The notes: a model not told the origin generated them from the letters alone. A DNA stretch of 64,000 bases from Caldilineaceae bacterium (GCA_023384455.1 JAHDWH010000002.1:1-64000), one strand, 5' to 3'; counted from the stretch's first letter, positions 51,215-62,658 are shown. A program made the numbers and translations.

Positions 51215-54200
51215 ATGGGCTGGATTCAGGACATCATTAATCCAAAGGCACGCGAGTGGGAGGAATTCTATCGCAACCGCTGGCAGCACGACAACGTCAT
51301 CCGCTCGACCCACGGCGTCAACTGCACCGGTGGCTGCTCGTGGGCCATCTACGTCAAGGACGGCATCATCACCTGGGAGATGCAGCAGATCGACTATCCC
51401 CTGCTGGAAACCGGACTGCCGCCCTACGAGCCTCGGGGCTGTCAGCGGGGCATCTCGGCTTCGTGGTATGTCTATAGCCCCATCCGCGTCAAGTACCCCT
51501 ATGCCCGGGGCGCGCTGATCGATCTGTGGCGCGATGCCAAGACCGACTACGCCAACCCGATTGAGGCCTGGGCTTCGATTGTCGAGGACGAGAGCAAGCG
51601 CGCCCGCTTTCAGAAGGCCCGGGGCAAAGGCGGCTTCCGTCGGGTGGCGTGGGAGGAGGTGCAGGAGCTGATCTCGGCCTCCTGTCTCTACACCGCCAAG
51701 AAGTGGGGGCCGGACCGCGTCTTCGGCTTCTCGCCCATCCCGGCCATGTCCTATCTCTCCTACGCCGCGGGGTCCCGCTTCCTGCAGCTCTTCGGCGGCG
51801 TCAATATGAGTTTCTACGACTGGTACGCGGACCTGCCCAACGCCTTCCCTGAAATCTGGGGTGACCAGACCGATGTGTGCGAGAGCGCCGATTGGTACAA
51901 CGCCAAGTATATCGTGGCCATGGGATCCAACCCCAACATGACACGCACACCGGACGTGCATTTCATCGCCGAGGCCCGGCACCAGGGCACGAAGTTTGTG
52001 GTCATCGCCCCGGATCTAAATCAGGCGGCCAAGTATTCCGATTGGTGGATTCCGGTGAAGCCCGGCACCGACACCGCCCTGTGGATGGCGATCAACCACG
52101 TCATCCTCAAAGAGTTCTACGTGGATCGCCAGGTTCCCTATTTCGAGGACTACGTCACCCGCTACACCGACGGCCCCTTCCTCGTGGAACTCCAGCCCAA
52201 CGGAGACGGCAGCTACCAGGCCGACCAGTTGTTGCGCGCCAACCGCCTGGAACGTTACGAGAAGGAGGACAACGGCGATTGGAAGCTGCTGATGCTGGAC
52301 AAGCAGAGCGGCCAGCCCAAGATGCCCAAGGGCACGGTTGGCTTCCGCTGGAAGACGGAGAAGGGCAACTGGAACCTCAAGTTGGAAGATGGCCTGGACA
52401 ACAGCCCCATCGATCCGACCCTCTCCTTTTTCGATCAACACGACGAAGTGCTGCAAGTTGCCTACCACGAATTTGCCGAGGACGCAACCCACCTGCGGGG
52501 TATTCCCGTGCGCTACATCGAAACAAAAGAGGGGCGCGTGCCGGTGGCCACGGCCTTCGATCTGTTGATGGCCCAGTTCGGCGTGGGACGCGGCCTGCCC
52601 GGCGACTACGTGACCAGCTACGACGACCTCGGCCCCTACACCCCGGCCTGGCAGGAGCAGTACACGGGCATCGGGCGGGACACGGCCATCCGCCTGGCCC
52701 GGGAGTTTGCCAACAACGCCGAAGTCACCAATGGCCGCTCTATGATTATCATCGGCGCCAGCATCAACCACTGGTACAACAACAACCTGGCCTACCGCGC
52801 CCCCATCACCTCGCTCATCCTGTGTGGCTGCTGCGGGCGCAACGGCGGCGGTATGAACCACTATGTGGGCCAGGAAAAGCTGACCCTGGTGGCACCGTGG
52901 AGCAGTCTGGCCTTTGCCAGAGATTGGGGCAGCGTGCCGCGTCTCCAGCAGTCCCCCACCTGGCATTACGTCAACAGCGACCAGTGGCGCTACGAAGGCG
53001 ACTTCACCGACTACGCGCCCGTGCCGCCCAAGACCAGGTGGGCCAAAGGCCACGCTATGGACCTGGAAACTATGGCCGTGCGTCTGGGCTGGATGCCCTA
53101 CTACCCCCAGTTCAACCGCAACCCGATGGAGGTGCTGGCCGAAGCCGAGGCTTCCGGCGCCAAGACGGGCGCCGAGATTTCGGACTACACGGCGCAGCAG
53201 CTCAAGGACGGCGACCTGCACTTCGCGGTGGACGACCCGGACGCACAGGAGAATTGGCCCCGGGTCTGGTTCATCTGGCGCGGCAATGCCATGGCCTCCA
53301 GCGCCAAGGGCGCCGAGTTCTTCCAGCGCCACTATCTGGGCACCCACGACAACATCGTGGCCGAGGAACACGCCAAGGGCAAGGTCAAGAGCGTCACCTT
53401 CCGCGAGCCGGCCCCCCGGGGCAAGTTCGATCTGGTGGTGGACCTCAACTTCCGTATGGACACTTCGGCCCTCTACTCCGACATCGTCCTGCCGGCCGCC
53501 TTCTGGTACGAGAAAAACGACCTCAACAGCACTGATCTACACTCCTTTGTCCACCCGTTGGGCCAGGCGGTGCCGCCGGTGTGGGAGGCCAAGACCGACT
53601 ACGAAATTTTTAAGGGTTTCGCCAAGAAGGTCAGCGAGATGTCGCCCCTCGCCTTCCCGCAGCCGGTGCGGGATCTGGTGGCCGTGCCCTTGATGCACGA
53701 CACCCCCGACGAGCTGGCCCAGACCGCGCCGCTGGACTGGGCCAAAGGCGAGTGCGAGGCCATTCCCGGCAAGACTATGCCCCATTTCCGCGTGGTGGAG
53801 CGGGACTACGCCAACCTCTACAACCGCTTCATCTCCCTGGGCCCGAAGGTGCGCGAGGACGGCTTCAGCGGCAACGGCGTGCATATCCCGGCCAAAGAGT
53901 TCTACGACGAACTGCTGCAGAACCCAGTGGGCGGCTCGCCGGATCCCCGCCATCTGCGCTGTGTGGAATGGGGCGGCAAGAAGTACCCCAGCCTGGAAGA
54001 TGCCCTGGACGCGGCCAACGCCCTCCTGCACCTGGCGCCTGAGACCAACGGCGCCGTCTCGTACGCCGCCTTCAAGCACGAGGAGGAGGTGACGGGCGTG
54101 CCCCTGGTCGATCTGGCCGAGGGTGTGCGGGATGTGCGCATGACCTTCTTCGACCTGACCCGACAGGTGCGGCGCACGCTGATCAGCCCGTGCTGGTCGG

Positions 54201-54862
54201 GCAACGTCAACGACGGGCGGGCCTATGCGGCCTGGTGCATGAATGTGGAACGGCTCATCCCGTGGCGCACCCTGACCGGGCGGCAGCAGTTCTACGTGGA
54301 CCACCCATACTACATCGACTTTGGCGAACACCTGCCGACCTTCAAGCCCCGACTCAACCCCCGCAACACCGGCGACATCGTCAGCAGCCCGGTGGACGAC
54401 AAGAGCCTGGTGCTCAACTACATCACGCCCCACGGCAAGTGGAACATCCATTCCACGTACAAGGACAACCACCGCATGCTCACCCTTTCCCGGGGCATGG
54501 ATCCGATCTGGATCAACGACAAGGACGCCGAGAGGGTGGGGCTGAACGACAACGACTGGGTGGAGGTCTACAACGACAACGGGGTGGTCGTCACCCGGGT
54601 CAACGTCAGCGCCCGGGTGCAGTCGGGTATGTGTCTGTACTACCACGCGGTGGAGCGCACGATCTACATCCCCAAGTCCCAGGTGCGCGGCGGCAAACGG
54701 GCGGGCGGCCACAATAGCCTCACCCGCACCCGCATCAACCCGGTGCAACTGGCCGGCGGCTACGCACAGTTCACCTACGCCTTCAACTACTGGGGCCCCA
54801 TCGGCATCTTCACCCGGGATACGTACTGCGTGGTGCGCAAACTCGAAAAGCTGGAGTGGTAA
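51215..54862 (+). CDS. narG: respiratory nitrate reductase alpha subunit
   Basis: [48 protein letters not shown]; 1215 aa. Confidence 0.95.
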   Translation: MGWIQDIINPKAREWEEFYRNRWQHDNVIRSTHGVNCTGGCSWAIYVKDGIITWEMQQIDYPLLETGLPPYEPRGCQRGISASWYVYSPIRVKYPYARGALIDLWRDAKTDYANPIEAWASIVEDESKRARFQKARGKGGFRRVAWEEVQELISASCLYTAKKWGPDRVFGFSPIPAMSYLSYAAGSRFLQLFGGVNMSFYDWYADLPNAFPEIWGDQTDVCESADWYNAKYIVAMGSNPNMTRTPDVHFIAEARHQGTKFVVIAPDLNQAAKYSDWWIPVKPGTDTALWMAINHVILKEFYVDRQVPYFEDYVTRYTDGPFLVELQPNGDGSYQADQLLRANRLERYEKEDNGDWKLLMLDKQSGQPKMPKGTVGFRWKTEKGNWNLKLEDGLDNSPIDPTLSFFDQHDEVLQVAYHEFAEDATHLRGIPVRYIETKEGRVPVATAFDLLMAQFGVGRGLPGDYVTSYDDLGPYTPAWQEQYTGIGRDTAIRLAREFANNAEVTNGRSMIIIGASINHWYNNNLAYRAPITSLILCGCCGRNGGGMNHYVGQEKLTLVAPWSSLAFARDWGSVPRLQQSPTWHYVNSDQWRYEGDFTDYAPVPPKTRWAKGHAMDLETMAVRLGWMPYYPQFNRNPMEVLAEAEASGAKTGAEISDYTAQQLKDGDLHFAVDDPDAQENWPRVWFIWRGNAMASSAKGAEFFQRHYLGTHDNIVAEEHAKGKVKSVTFREPAPRGKFDLVVDLNFRMDTSALYSDIVLPAAFWYEKNDLNSTDLHSFVHPLGQAVPPVWEAKTDYEIFKGFAKKVSEMSPLAFPQPVRDLVAVPLMHDTPDELAQTAPLDWAKGECEAIPGKTMPHFRVVERDYANLYNRFISLGPKVREDGFSGNGVHIPAKEFYDELLQNPVGGSPDPRHLRCVEWGGKKYPSLEDALDAANALLHLAPETNGAVSYAAFKHEEEVTGVPLVDLAEGVRDVRMTFFDLTRQVRRTLISPCWSGNVNDGRAYAAWCMNVERLIPWRTLTGRQQFYVDHPYYIDFGEHLPTFKPRLNPRNTGDIVSSPVDDKSLVLNYITPHGKWNIHSTYKDNHRMLTLSRGMDPIWINDKDAERVGLNDNDWVEVYNDNGVVVTRVNVSARVQSGMCLYYHAVERTIYIPKSQVRGGKRAGGHNSLTRTRINPVQLAGGYAQFTYAFNYWGPIGIFTRDTYCVVRKLEKLEW

Positions 54863-54964
54863 CACTGCCCTCACCCCTACCTCCATCCCTACCTCTCTCC
54901 CCACCTCTCTCCCCACATTTGGGGCAAAGGGCAGGGGTGAGAGCCACGTAAGGAGCCAATACCT

Positions 54965-56479
54965 ATGGATATTCGCGCACAAGTATCGATGGTTTTCCAC
55001 CTGGACAAGTGCATCGGTTGCCACACGTGCAGTGTGGCCTGCAAAAACATTTGGACCGACCGCAAGGGCACCGAGTATATGTGGTGGAACAACGTGGAGA
55101 CCAAGCCGGGCACCGGCTACCCCACGGTGTGGGAAGACCAGGACAAGTATAAAGGCGGCTGGGAGCGCAGAGAGGGCACGGGCGAGATCCACCTGCGTCT
55201 GCACGAGCGCAGTGGTGGGCTGGCCAACATCTTTTTCAACCCCTATCTGCCCACGGTGGACGACTACTACGAGCCGTGGACCTACGACTACGAGGATCTT
55301 TTCACTGCCCCGGAAGGCGATGACCAGCCCACGGCCCGGGCCGTCTCGCTGATCACCGGCAAGCATATGGAGATCGAGGCCGGGCCGAACTGGGACGACG
55401 ACTACGGCGGCTCACCGGTCTACGCGGAAAACGACCCCAACCTGGAGGCGCTGACCGACGAGGAGCGGGAGCAGTTGACCGAGATGGAGCGTGTCGTCTT
55501 CTTCTATCTGCCGCGCATCTGCAACCACTGCCTCAACCCCGGTTGTGTGGCCGCCTGCCCGGCCGGGGCCATCTACAAGCGCGGCGAGGACGGCGTTGTC
55601 CTCATCAGCCAGGAAAAGTGCCGGGGCTGGCGCATGTGCATCTCCGGCTGTCCCTACAAGAAGACCTACTACAACTGGTCCACGGGCAAATCCGAGAAGT
55701 GCATCCTCTGCTACCCGCGTCTTGAGAGCGGCCAGGCCCCGGCCTGTTTCCATTCCTGCGTGGGCCGCATCCGTTACCTGGGCGTACTGCTCTACGACGC
55801 CGACCGAATTCAGTCCTCCGCCTCTGTGCCCAATGCCGATCTCGTGGAGGCCCACCGTACGATCATTCAAGACCCCTTCGATCCCGGGGTTATCGCCGCT
55901 GCCAAAGCCAACGGCATCTCGGACGCCCTGATCGATTCGGCCCAGCATTCGCCGGTCTATAAGTTCGTGAAGCAGTGGAAGCTGGCCCTGCCCTTGCACC
56001 CCGAATTTCGCACCCTGCCCATGCTCTTCTATGTGCCCCCTATGCTGCCCGTGCTGGCCAAGGTGAAAGACGGTCTGTACGACAACGCCGACGCGGCCAG
56101 CGCCAGCCTGGCGCCCTTGCTGAGCTCGCTGGAACGGGCGCGTATGCCCATCCACTACATGGCGCGCCTGTTTGCGGCGGGGAACGACGAGATCGTGACC
56201 GCCTCCTACCGCAAGCTGATCGCGGTGCGCATCTATATGCGGGCCAAGACCGTCAAGGACGTCCCTGAAGCGGAGGTGCAGGAGGCGCTGCGGGTGGGCG
56301 GCACGACCGCCGAGGAGGTGGAGGCCATCTACCGCCTGACGGCCCTGCCCACCTACGAGGAGCGTTTCGTCGTCCCGCCCCTGGCCCGGGAGGTTGCCGT
56401 GGAGCAGACACGAGATCCCTTCACCCAGAAGCGGGAAGGCGGCTTCGGCTTCCGCAAAGCCCCGGTCCGAGGAGCATAA
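54965..56479 (+). CDS. narH: respiratory nitrate reductase beta subunit
   Basis: DKCIGCHTCSVACKNIWTDRKGTEYMWWNNVETKPGTGYP; Fe-S cysteine clusters. Confidence 0.95.
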   Translation: MDIRAQVSMVFHLDKCIGCHTCSVACKNIWTDRKGTEYMWWNNVETKPGTGYPTVWEDQDKYKGGWERREGTGEIHLRLHERSGGLANIFFNPYLPTVDDYYEPWTYDYEDLFTAPEGDDQPTARAVSLITGKHMEIEAGPNWDDDYGGSPVYAENDPNLEALTDEEREQLTEMERVVFFYLPRICNHCLNPGCVAACPAGAIYKRGEDGVVLISQEKCRGWRMCISGCPYKKTYYNWSTGKSEKCILCYPRLESGQAPACFHSCVGRIRYLGVLLYDADRIQSSASVPNADLVEAHRTIIQDPFDPGVIAAAKANGISDALIDSAQHSPVYKFVKQWKLALPLHPEFRTLPMLFYVPPMLPVLAKVKDGLYDNADAASASLAPLLSSLERARMPIHYMARLFAAGNDEIVTASYRKLIAVRIYMRAKTVKDVPEAEVQEALRVGGTTAEEVEAIYRLTALPTYEERFVVPPLAREVAVEQTRDPFTQKREGGFGFRKAPVRGA

Positions 56480-56481
56480 CG

Positions 56482-57102
56482 ATGAATGGCGAACCTATGG
56501 CTGGACGTGTCTTTCAACTTTTTGCCACCCTGTTGGACTATCCCCGGATGCCCCTGACCGGCGTGGCTGGGGAGTGCGCTGCCCTCGTCCGTGGGCGCAG
56601 CCCGGAGGCGGCGTCACGCCTGCGCCAGTTTGAATCCTTCGCAGAAAAGACTGCGCTGACCCGACTGGAGGAAATCTACACCGGCGTCTTTGAGCTTGAC
56701 GCCACCTGCCACCCGTATGCCGGCTATCATCTGTTCGGCGAGTCGTACAAGCGCAGCGCCTTTCTGCTGGAGTTGAAGGAGCGCTACCGGCTCTACAACA
56801 TCCGGTGCGGAAGCGAGCTGCCGGATCATCTGGCGGTGATGCTGCGCTTTCTGGCCGTAAACGAGGACCTGACGGACAGCGAGGAGATCATCCGCGAGGC
56901 CTTGCACCCCACCCTGCGCAAGATGCTGAAGAACAAAGACGATGAGCCGCCCGACCCCGACATCCCCAAGCCGCCGGCCCGGGGCGACGAATACCGCAGC
57001 GTGCTGCAGGCCCTGCGTTCGGTGTTGCTCACGATAACGGCGGACGACGCCCTGCCGGCAGTCGAGGCGGCGAACGACGAATTGGTGCTGATGGCCGCCT
57101 AG
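56482..57102 (+). CDS. narJ: nitrate reductase molybdenum cofactor assembly chaperone
   Basis: YTGVFELDATCHPYAGYHLFGESYKRSAFLLELKERY..ELPDHLAVMLRFLA. Confidence 0.92.
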   Translation: MNGEPMAGRVFQLFATLLDYPRMPLTGVAGECAALVRGRSPEAASRLRQFESFAEKTALTRLEEIYTGVFELDATCHPYAGYHLFGESYKRSAFLLELKERYRLYNIRCGSELPDHLAVMLRFLAVNEDLTDSEEIIREALHPTLRKMLKNKDDEPPDPDIPKPPARGDEYRSVLQALRSVLLTITADDALPAVEAANDELVLMAA

Positions 57103-57173
57103 CGCCCATACTGGTTGGGCTGGCGTGGGCCAAAGGGTTCTCAAAGCCTCAAGTCTGTCAGGAGGAAACGACA

Positions 57174-57872
57174 ATGATCGATTGGAAGATATTTGATACG
57201 GTACTCTTTGTGGCCTTCCCCTACGTGGCGGTGGTGGTCGCCATCCTGGTGGGGATTCTCCGCTATACCAGCGACCGCTTCTCCTACTCCAGCCTCTCGT
57301 CCCAGTTTCTGGAGAACCGCACGCTCTTCTGGGGTTCGGTGCCGTGGCACTACGGCGTGGTCCTGGTACTGTCCGCCCACCTGCTGGCCCTGACCTTCCC
57401 GGCCTGGTGGGGTGACCTGATCTCGGATCAGATACGCCTCTACGTGCTGGAAGTGAGCGGGCTGGCGCTGGCGTTGATGGCGGTCGTCGGTCTGACCTTG
57501 CTGGTTGTGCGCCGCATCCAGAACCCCCGGGCCCTCGTCGTCACCTCGCCTATGGATTGGGTTCTGCTGATCACGCTGCTGACCCAGGTCGGGCTGGGCT
57601 TCTGGGTTGCGCTGGTCTACCGCTGGGGATCGGACTGGTATCTGCACACTGCGGTGCCGTGGATGGTCTCGCTGCTGGTGTTCAATCCCCAGATTCAGTA
57701 CGTCACCGCCCTGCCCTGGCTGGCCAAGCTGCATATGCTGGGCGGCTTTTTTATCATTTTGCTCTTCCCCTTCACCCGGCTGGTGCATGTCTTCACCTTC
57801 CCCATCACCTACCTGTGGCGGCCCATTCAGGTGGTGATCTGGAACTGGCGTCCCCAGCGACCGGCGCAATGA
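57174..57872 (+). CDS. narI: respiratory nitrate reductase gamma subunit
   Basis: 232-aa 5-TM protein; RYTSDRFSYSSLSSQFLE, FGSVPWHYGVVLVLSAHLLAL. Confidence 0.93.
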   Translation: MIDWKIFDTVLFVAFPYVAVVVAILVGILRYTSDRFSYSSLSSQFLENRTLFWGSVPWHYGVVLVLSAHLLALTFPAWWGDLISDQIRLYVLEVSGLALALMAVVGLTLLVVRRIQNPRALVVTSPMDWVLLITLLTQVGLGFWVALVYRWGSDWYLHTAVPWMVSLLVFNPQIQYVTALPWLAKLHMLGGFFIILLFPFTRLVHVFTFPITYLWRPIQVVIWNWRPQRPAQ

Positions 57873-57955
57873 TGCCGGGCTTGCTCTTCCACCACTGGAG
57901 AGGCGAACGACCGTGCCTGTCTGTTGCGGAGCGTCTGGTGTGAGGAGGGATCGGG

Positions 57956-59017
57956 GTGAGGGATATGAGGCGGACGATTGAGCAGGGTATTGCCAATCTG
58001 TACCCTGGCTACTTTGCCCTGGTGATGGCCACCGGCATTGTCTCCATCGCCGCCTATCTGGATGGAATGGAGACGATCGCCTGGGTTCTCTTCGTGATCA
58101 GTATCACGACCTACGGCTTTCTGTGGCTCATCACCCTGGCCCGCCTCCTGCGAAATTTGTCAAACGTGATTGGCGATCTGACCAGCCACACCCGGGGACA
58201 CGGATTCTTCACCATAGTCGCCGGGACGTGCGTGTTGGCGCGGCAATTTCAAATCATCGCCAAGGAACCCACCCCGGCCCTTCTGCTCTGGTTTCTGGGC
58301 GGTCTGCTGTGGGTGGTCCTGATGTACACCTTCTTCACGGCGGTGACAGTGCGGGAGCCAAAGCCCACCCTGGAGAGCGGAGTGAGCGGCGGCTGGTTGC
58401 TGGTGGTCGTGTCCACCCAATCCATCTCCGTAACGGGTTCACGAATTGCCGACAACTTTGACGGCGTCTGGCAGGAGGCGATTCTGTTTGTGACGCTGGC
58501 CATGTTTTTGCTGGGCTGTATGCTCTATATCCTCATCATCTCGCTCATCTTCTCCCGTTTTATCTTCTTCAGCCTGACCCCCCAGGCGCTTACCCCGCCC
58601 TACTGGATCAATATGGGCGCGGTCGCCATCACCACCCTGGCCGGATCGACGCTTATCTTAGAAGCGAAGTATTGGACGTTCGTCCAGGACATCCTGCCTT
58701 TTTTGAAAGGGTTTACGCTCTTCTTCTGGGTGACGGCCACGTGGTGGATTCCCCTGCTCTTCATCCTCGGCCTCTGGCGGCACGGGGTCAAGCGCCTCCC
58801 GTTCGCATATGACCCTTCGTACTGGGGTATAGTCTTTCCCCTGGGCATGTACACCGCCTGCACCTTTCAACTGGCGGTGGCCATGGACCTGCCCTTTCTG
58901 CGCATCATCCCCCGCTATTTTGTGTACGTGGCGCTGTTGGCCTGGGCCATTGTGTTTGTGGGGATGATTCGTGGATGGGCACACAATCTGATTTCCGCCT
59001 CGGCGGTAGCGCGGTGA
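57956..59017 (+). CDS. TehA/SLAC1-family (tellurite resistance/C4-dicarboxylate-type) transporter
   Basis: [24 protein letters not shown], 10-TM-like protein. Confidence 0.75.
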   Translation: MRDMRRTIEQGIANLYPGYFALVMATGIVSIAAYLDGMETIAWVLFVISITTYGFLWLITLARLLRNLSNVIGDLTSHTRGHGFFTIVAGTCVLARQFQIIAKEPTPALLLWFLGGLLWVVLMYTFFTAVTVREPKPTLESGVSGGWLLVVVSTQSISVTGSRIADNFDGVWQEAILFVTLAMFLLGCMLYILIISLIFSRFIFFSLTPQALTPPYWINMGAVAITTLAGSTLILEAKYWTFVQDILPFLKGFTLFFWVTATWWIPLLFILGLWRHGVKRLPFAYDPSYWGIVFPLGMYTACTFQLAVAMDLPFLRIIPRYFVYVALLAWAIVFVGMIRGWAHNLISASAVAR

Positions 59018-59054
59018 CAGGGAAAAGACAAAGGCGATGAGCCATCAGATCGAG

Positions 59055-59157
59055 GTAACTGCTCACCCCCTCCCAACCTCCCCCACTGTGGGGGAGAAGT
59101 CGAGCCACTTCCCTCCCTGGGATGGGGAGGGCTAGGGCGGGGTGGCTGAACAGTTAC
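59055..59157 (-). mobile_element. 103-bp MITE-like repeat, copy 2
   Basis: reverse complement begins gtaactgttcagccaccccgccctagccctcccc. Confidence 0.7.
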
Positions 59158-59280
59158 ATCGCCGAGGACCTGCCCCCACCCAATCCTCCCCCGGGGTATA
59201 GACGCGGCCCCACATTTCTTCGTCCGAGTTGTTTGCGCCAGAACAAAGAACGTTGCCAGAATATTCTCTATACTCGATTG

Positions 59281-59592
59281 TGTGATATTGCGCTGGCGGG
59301 GAAAATGGTGGCTCTCTATGGGATGGGGGATCAATACGGCTAACCCGACAGCTATGTGGATGCGATGGAAACGCTGGGGGCAAAGGTGATGGAGCGTGGC
59401 GGCGAACCGGCTGGCTTTTGGCTGGTGGACGACAGCTACGAATTCGAGTATTCCAAGTCCGTGATCGACGGTGTCTTTGTGGGTCTGGCCCTGGACGACG
59501 ACAACCAAAGCCATCTCACCGAGGAACGGGTGCAGATGTGGGTGGAGATTGTGCTGGAAGACTTTGGCCTGATGGTGCCTGTCCCGGCCTGA
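59281..59592 (+). pseudogene. truncated flavodoxin with in-frame TAA
   Basis: CDIALAGKMVALYGMGDQYG*..PDSYVDAMETLGAKVMERGG...YEFEYSKSVIDGVFVGLALDDDNQSHLTEERVQMWVE; stop at 59341-59343, N-terminal half missing. Confidence 0.75.
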
Positions 59593-59615
59593 GCAGAGAG
59601 AAAGGATGTGCAGGT

Positions 59616-59837
59616 ATGGCCGAAACGATCATTACCAGCGGTATGACTGTGGCTGAAGTTCTGCAAAGTGTGCCCGACGCGGTCCGGCTCTTTCAGGCCC
59701 ACGGCGTCAATCCGCTCGCCGACTGTGGCCCGAACATCCATTTTCTGCAAATGGAGGAGGCCCAGGGCCGCTGCCAAATTGAGAGATGGGAGGAGTTACT
59801 CACCGATCTTAACCGGGCCGCGGCCGCAGTTTTGTAG
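59616..59837 (+). CDS. DUF1858 domain protein
   Basis: IITSGMTVAEVLQSVPDAVRLFQAHGVNPLADCG. Confidence 0.75.
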   Translation: MAETIITSGMTVAEVLQSVPDAVRLFQAHGVNPLADCGPNIHFLQMEEAQGRCQIERWEELLTDLNRAAAAVL

Positions 59838-59940
59838 CCACTTCCCAGACAAACCGGCAGAATTTCTTGTGCCGCTGTTTGCGCCAGCGCAAAGACGACA
59901 CGCTCCTCCGCCTGTATGCTGGGCAGCGAAGGAGGAACTG

Positions 59941-60078
59941 ATGGAGTATTTGATTCGAGCCGAGCTCACTGTGGCCGAAACATTAGAGCGCTGGCCGCAG
60001 ACAATTATTTATCGAGTTATCGAGAAGATACTTTTGACTTTGCGTAAAGAGAGCGAAGAACTGTGTCGTGAAAGTTAA
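59941..60078 (+). CDS. small 45-aa protein, DUF1858-like start
   Basis: MEYLIRAELTVAETLERWPQTIIYRVIEKILLTLRKESEELCRES. Confidence 0.4.
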   Translation: MEYLIRAELTVAETLERWPQTIIYRVIEKILLTLRKESEELCRES

Positions 60079-60097
60079 TAAGTGCCAAGGAGTCCCT

Positions 60098-60556
60098 ATG
60101 ATACCCAGAATCAAATATGCGACAGTTGCACCAGGCGCGCTAAAGGCAATGGGGGCGCTGGAAGCGTATGTAGGCCAGAGCGGTCTGGAACGGACCCTCG
60201 TCGAGTTGGTAAAGCTGCGAGCATCGCAGATCAACGGGTGTGCCTACTGTATTGACATGCACACAAAGGATGCCCGCGCCGCCGGTGAGAGCGAGCAACG
60301 GCTGTACGGCCTCACCGCCTGGCGGGAGACGCCGTTCTACACCGACCGCGAGCGGGCTGCTCTGGCCTGGACCGAGGCTGTCACCCAGGTGGCGGATGGA
60401 CACGTACCAGACGACGTCTTCGAGCAGGCGCGCGAGCAATTCGGCGAAAAAGAGCTTGTGGATTTGACTACGGCAATTGTTGCCATCAACGGGTGGAATC
60501 GATTGGCCATCAGCTTTCGAAGTGTGCCTGGCACATACCAACCGGCCCAGAAGTGA
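60098..60556 (+). CDS. carboxymuconolactone decarboxylase family (AhpD-like) protein
   Basis: LVKLRASQINGCAYCIDMHTKDARAAGESEQRLYGLTAWRE. Confidence 0.9.
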   Translation: MIPRIKYATVAPGALKAMGALEAYVGQSGLERTLVELVKLRASQINGCAYCIDMHTKDARAAGESEQRLYGLTAWRETPFYTDRERAALAWTEAVTQVADGHVPDDVFEQAREQFGEKELVDLTTAIVAINGWNRLAISFRSVPGTYQPAQK

Positions 60557-60637
60557 TAGCCCACACAGGGCTGGCACACGGCGTATAGAGAAAACCAGAG
60601 AAAACCGGGCATACATCCGGCAAGGAGATGGATTAGA

Positions 60638-61603
60638 ATGGAAGTCCAAATTGACAAGAAGACAGTGGGCGAGATCGTTGCGGCTGATTATCGCGCCGCT
60701 GGGGTGTTCGAAAAGCACGGGATCGACTTCTGCTGCGGCGGCCAGATACCGTTGAGGGCCGCCTGCGCTGAAAAGGGTGTCGACGCAGAGGAGGTGTTGC
60801 AGGAACTGGAGCAGGTGGCTCAGTCGGCTGGCGATCCTTCCGAGCGCTATGACCAGTGGGAGTTGGACTTTCTGGCCGACTACATCGTGAACCAGCACCA
60901 TGCGTACACCAAATCGATGATTCCCCGGCTGAAAGAGTTCGCGGCCACGGTCGCCGATGTCCACGGGGACAGCCACCCGGAGACACGAACAGTGGCGCAG
61001 CTCTGGGACGAACTTAGCGGGGAATTTATCATGCACATGCAGAAGGAAGAGCTGATGCTGTTCCCCTACATCAAGCGCCTTGTGCGCAGTAAGGCGGACG
61101 GGGAGCTACCGGCCAAACCGCGCTTTGGTTCGGCGCACGATCTGATCCAGGATATGGAGGCCGATCACGAGTCGGCCGGCGATCATCTGGCCCAGATCGA
61201 AGCGCTGAGCCAAGGGTTCACGCCGCCCCAGGATGTCTGCAACACGTATCGAGCGCTGTACGCCTACCTGGCAGAGTTCGACGCCAGCACCAAAAAGCAT
61301 GTTCATTTAGAAAACAATATCCTTTTTCCAAAAGCGATCCGACTAGAGACACACATGAGGAAACCTGACGTGGAAACAAAGACAATCGATGTGCGTACAA
61401 TTCCGCCGCCACAGCGCCACCCGCTCATCTTCCAAATGTTCGACGCGCTGGAGCCGGAGCAGAGCTTCCTGCTGCTCAACGATCACGACCCCAAGCCCCT
61501 GTACTATCAGTTCCGCTTCGAGCGGGAGAGCCAGTTTACCTGGGAGTATTTGGAAGATGGTCCGGCAGTCTGGCGGGTGCGCATTGGCCGGTCACTTTCT
61601 TGA
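60638..61603 (+). CDS. Ric/ScdA/YtfE-type di-iron Fe-S repair protein fused to DUF2249-like domain
   Basis: VGEIVAADYRAAGVFEKHGIDFCCGGQIPL; HHAYTK..HMQKEELMLFPYI; C-terminal IDVRTIPPPQRHPLIFQMFDALEPEQSFLLLNDHDPKPLYYQF. Confidence 0.88.
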   Translation: MEVQIDKKTVGEIVAADYRAAGVFEKHGIDFCCGGQIPLRAACAEKGVDAEEVLQELEQVAQSAGDPSERYDQWELDFLADYIVNQHHAYTKSMIPRLKEFAATVADVHGDSHPETRTVAQLWDELSGEFIMHMQKEELMLFPYIKRLVRSKADGELPAKPRFGSAHDLIQDMEADHESAGDHLAQIEALSQGFTPPQDVCNTYRALYAYLAEFDASTKKHVHLENNILFPKAIRLETHMRKPDVETKTIDVRTIPPPQRHPLIFQMFDALEPEQSFLLLNDHDPKPLYYQFRFERESQFTWEYLEDGPAVWRVRIGRSLS

Positions 61604-61620
61604 GTATTCGGAGGTAAACG

Positions 61621-61920
61621 ATGGCCTACGTTATTACCAGTCTGTGCGTGCGCGACGGTGCCTGTGTCGAGGTCTGCCCGGTCGAGTGTATTGTACCCGG
61701 CTCCAAGGAGGAAGGGGAGTGGCCCATCTTCTACATAGACCCGGACACCTGCATCGATTGCGGTGCCTGTGTGCCCGAATGTCCTGTGGATGCCATCTTC
61801 CCGGAGGAAGATGTGCCCGATGAATTTACCGACGATATCGAACTGAACGCGTTCTACTTCAGCGATGGCCCCGGTTATTGGGATTTCGACCTGGAAAAAG
61901 AGCGGGTGCAGACAGAGTAG
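61621..61920 (+). CDS. ferredoxin family protein
   Basis: CVRDGACVEVCPVECI...DPDTCIDCGACVPECPVDAIF. Confidence 0.9.
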   Translation: MAYVITSLCVRDGACVEVCPVECIVPGSKEEGEWPIFYIDPDTCIDCGACVPECPVDAIFPEEDVPDEFTDDIELNAFYFSDGPGYWDFDLEKERVQTE

Positions 61921-61966
61921 GACGGGCCGTATCCACAATATTCTCCCAACAAAAGAAGGAAAGCAT

Positions 61967-62332
61967 ATGTGGTCTTTTCCCTTGACAAAAGATGTAGAAT
62001 TTCACGATGCACGCCCCTATTCCCAGCCGCTGCTGGTGTCGGACTGGGGTCGGGTGCTGCGTTTCAGCCTGAACCCAGGCCAGTCCATTGGTGAGCACGA
62101 GACACCTCATTCCCCCTTCTTCGCCATCGTGCTGGAAGGCGAAGGTATGTTTGCTGGCGAGGATGGGCAGGAGCAGCGCTTCGGCCCCCAGTCGCTTCTG
62201 ATCTTCGCCCCAGGTGAACCTCACACCGTACGCGCCTTGGACCAGAAGCTGGTCTTTGTGGGCTTCTTGCAGGGTGTGGCAGGCACGGAAGCGGGCAGCC
62301 TTTCCGGTGAGATTATACGCAGGCTCGGTTGA
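61967..62332 (+). CDS. cupin domain protein
   Basis: LNPGQSIGEHETPHSPFFAIVLEGEGMFAGEDGQEQRFGPQSLLIFAPGEPHTVRA. Confidence 0.8.
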   Translation: MWSFPLTKDVEFHDARPYSQPLLVSDWGRVLRFSLNPGQSIGEHETPHSPFFAIVLEGEGMFAGEDGQEQRFGPQSLLIFAPGEPHTVRALDQKLVFVGFLQGVAGTEAGSLSGEIIRRLG

Positions 62333-62368
62333 AGCCAGTGTTCATGCCCTTGGGGGCACAATGAACAA

Positions 62369-62456
62369 TGAAAATAGGGACGCAGATTTACGCAGAGAAA
62401 CGCAGATTGTATCCGTGTGAATCCGGCCTTTCCGTGTCATCCGTGTTCTATTTTCA
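62369..62456. repeat. TGAAAATAG...CTATTTTCA-bounded ATCCGTG repeat, copy 2
   Basis: tgaaaatagggacgcagattta...tatccgtgtgaatccggcctttccgtgtcatccgtgttctattttca; copy 1 at 64-142. Confidence 0.6.
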
Positions 62457-62555
62457 GATTGTCTTTTGGCAGGAGAAAGCAGCCTCAGCCGCTTGGGATC
62501 AGGTCGCTGAGGCCGTTTTCCCCTGTTAACCGCGAGTTTTCAATCTGCCTGAAAC

Positions 62556-62658
62556 GTAACTACTCAGCCACCCCACCCTAGCCCTCCCCAGATTAGGGAG
62601 GGAACTGGATCGACTCCTCCCCCAGTCTGGGGGAGGTTGGGTGGGGGTGAGCAGTTAC
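62556..62658 (+). mobile_element. 103-bp MITE-like repeat, copy 3, with 8-bp target site duplication
   Basis: CCTGAAAC at 62548-62555 and again at 62659-62666 directly abutting GTAACT...AGTTAC ends. Confidence 0.78.

Noticed and set aside
51877-55366. Large overlapping ORFs across narG (552 aa +, 451 aa -, 609 aa -)
   Set aside because: Alternative-frame artefacts of high-GC narG/narH coding sequence.
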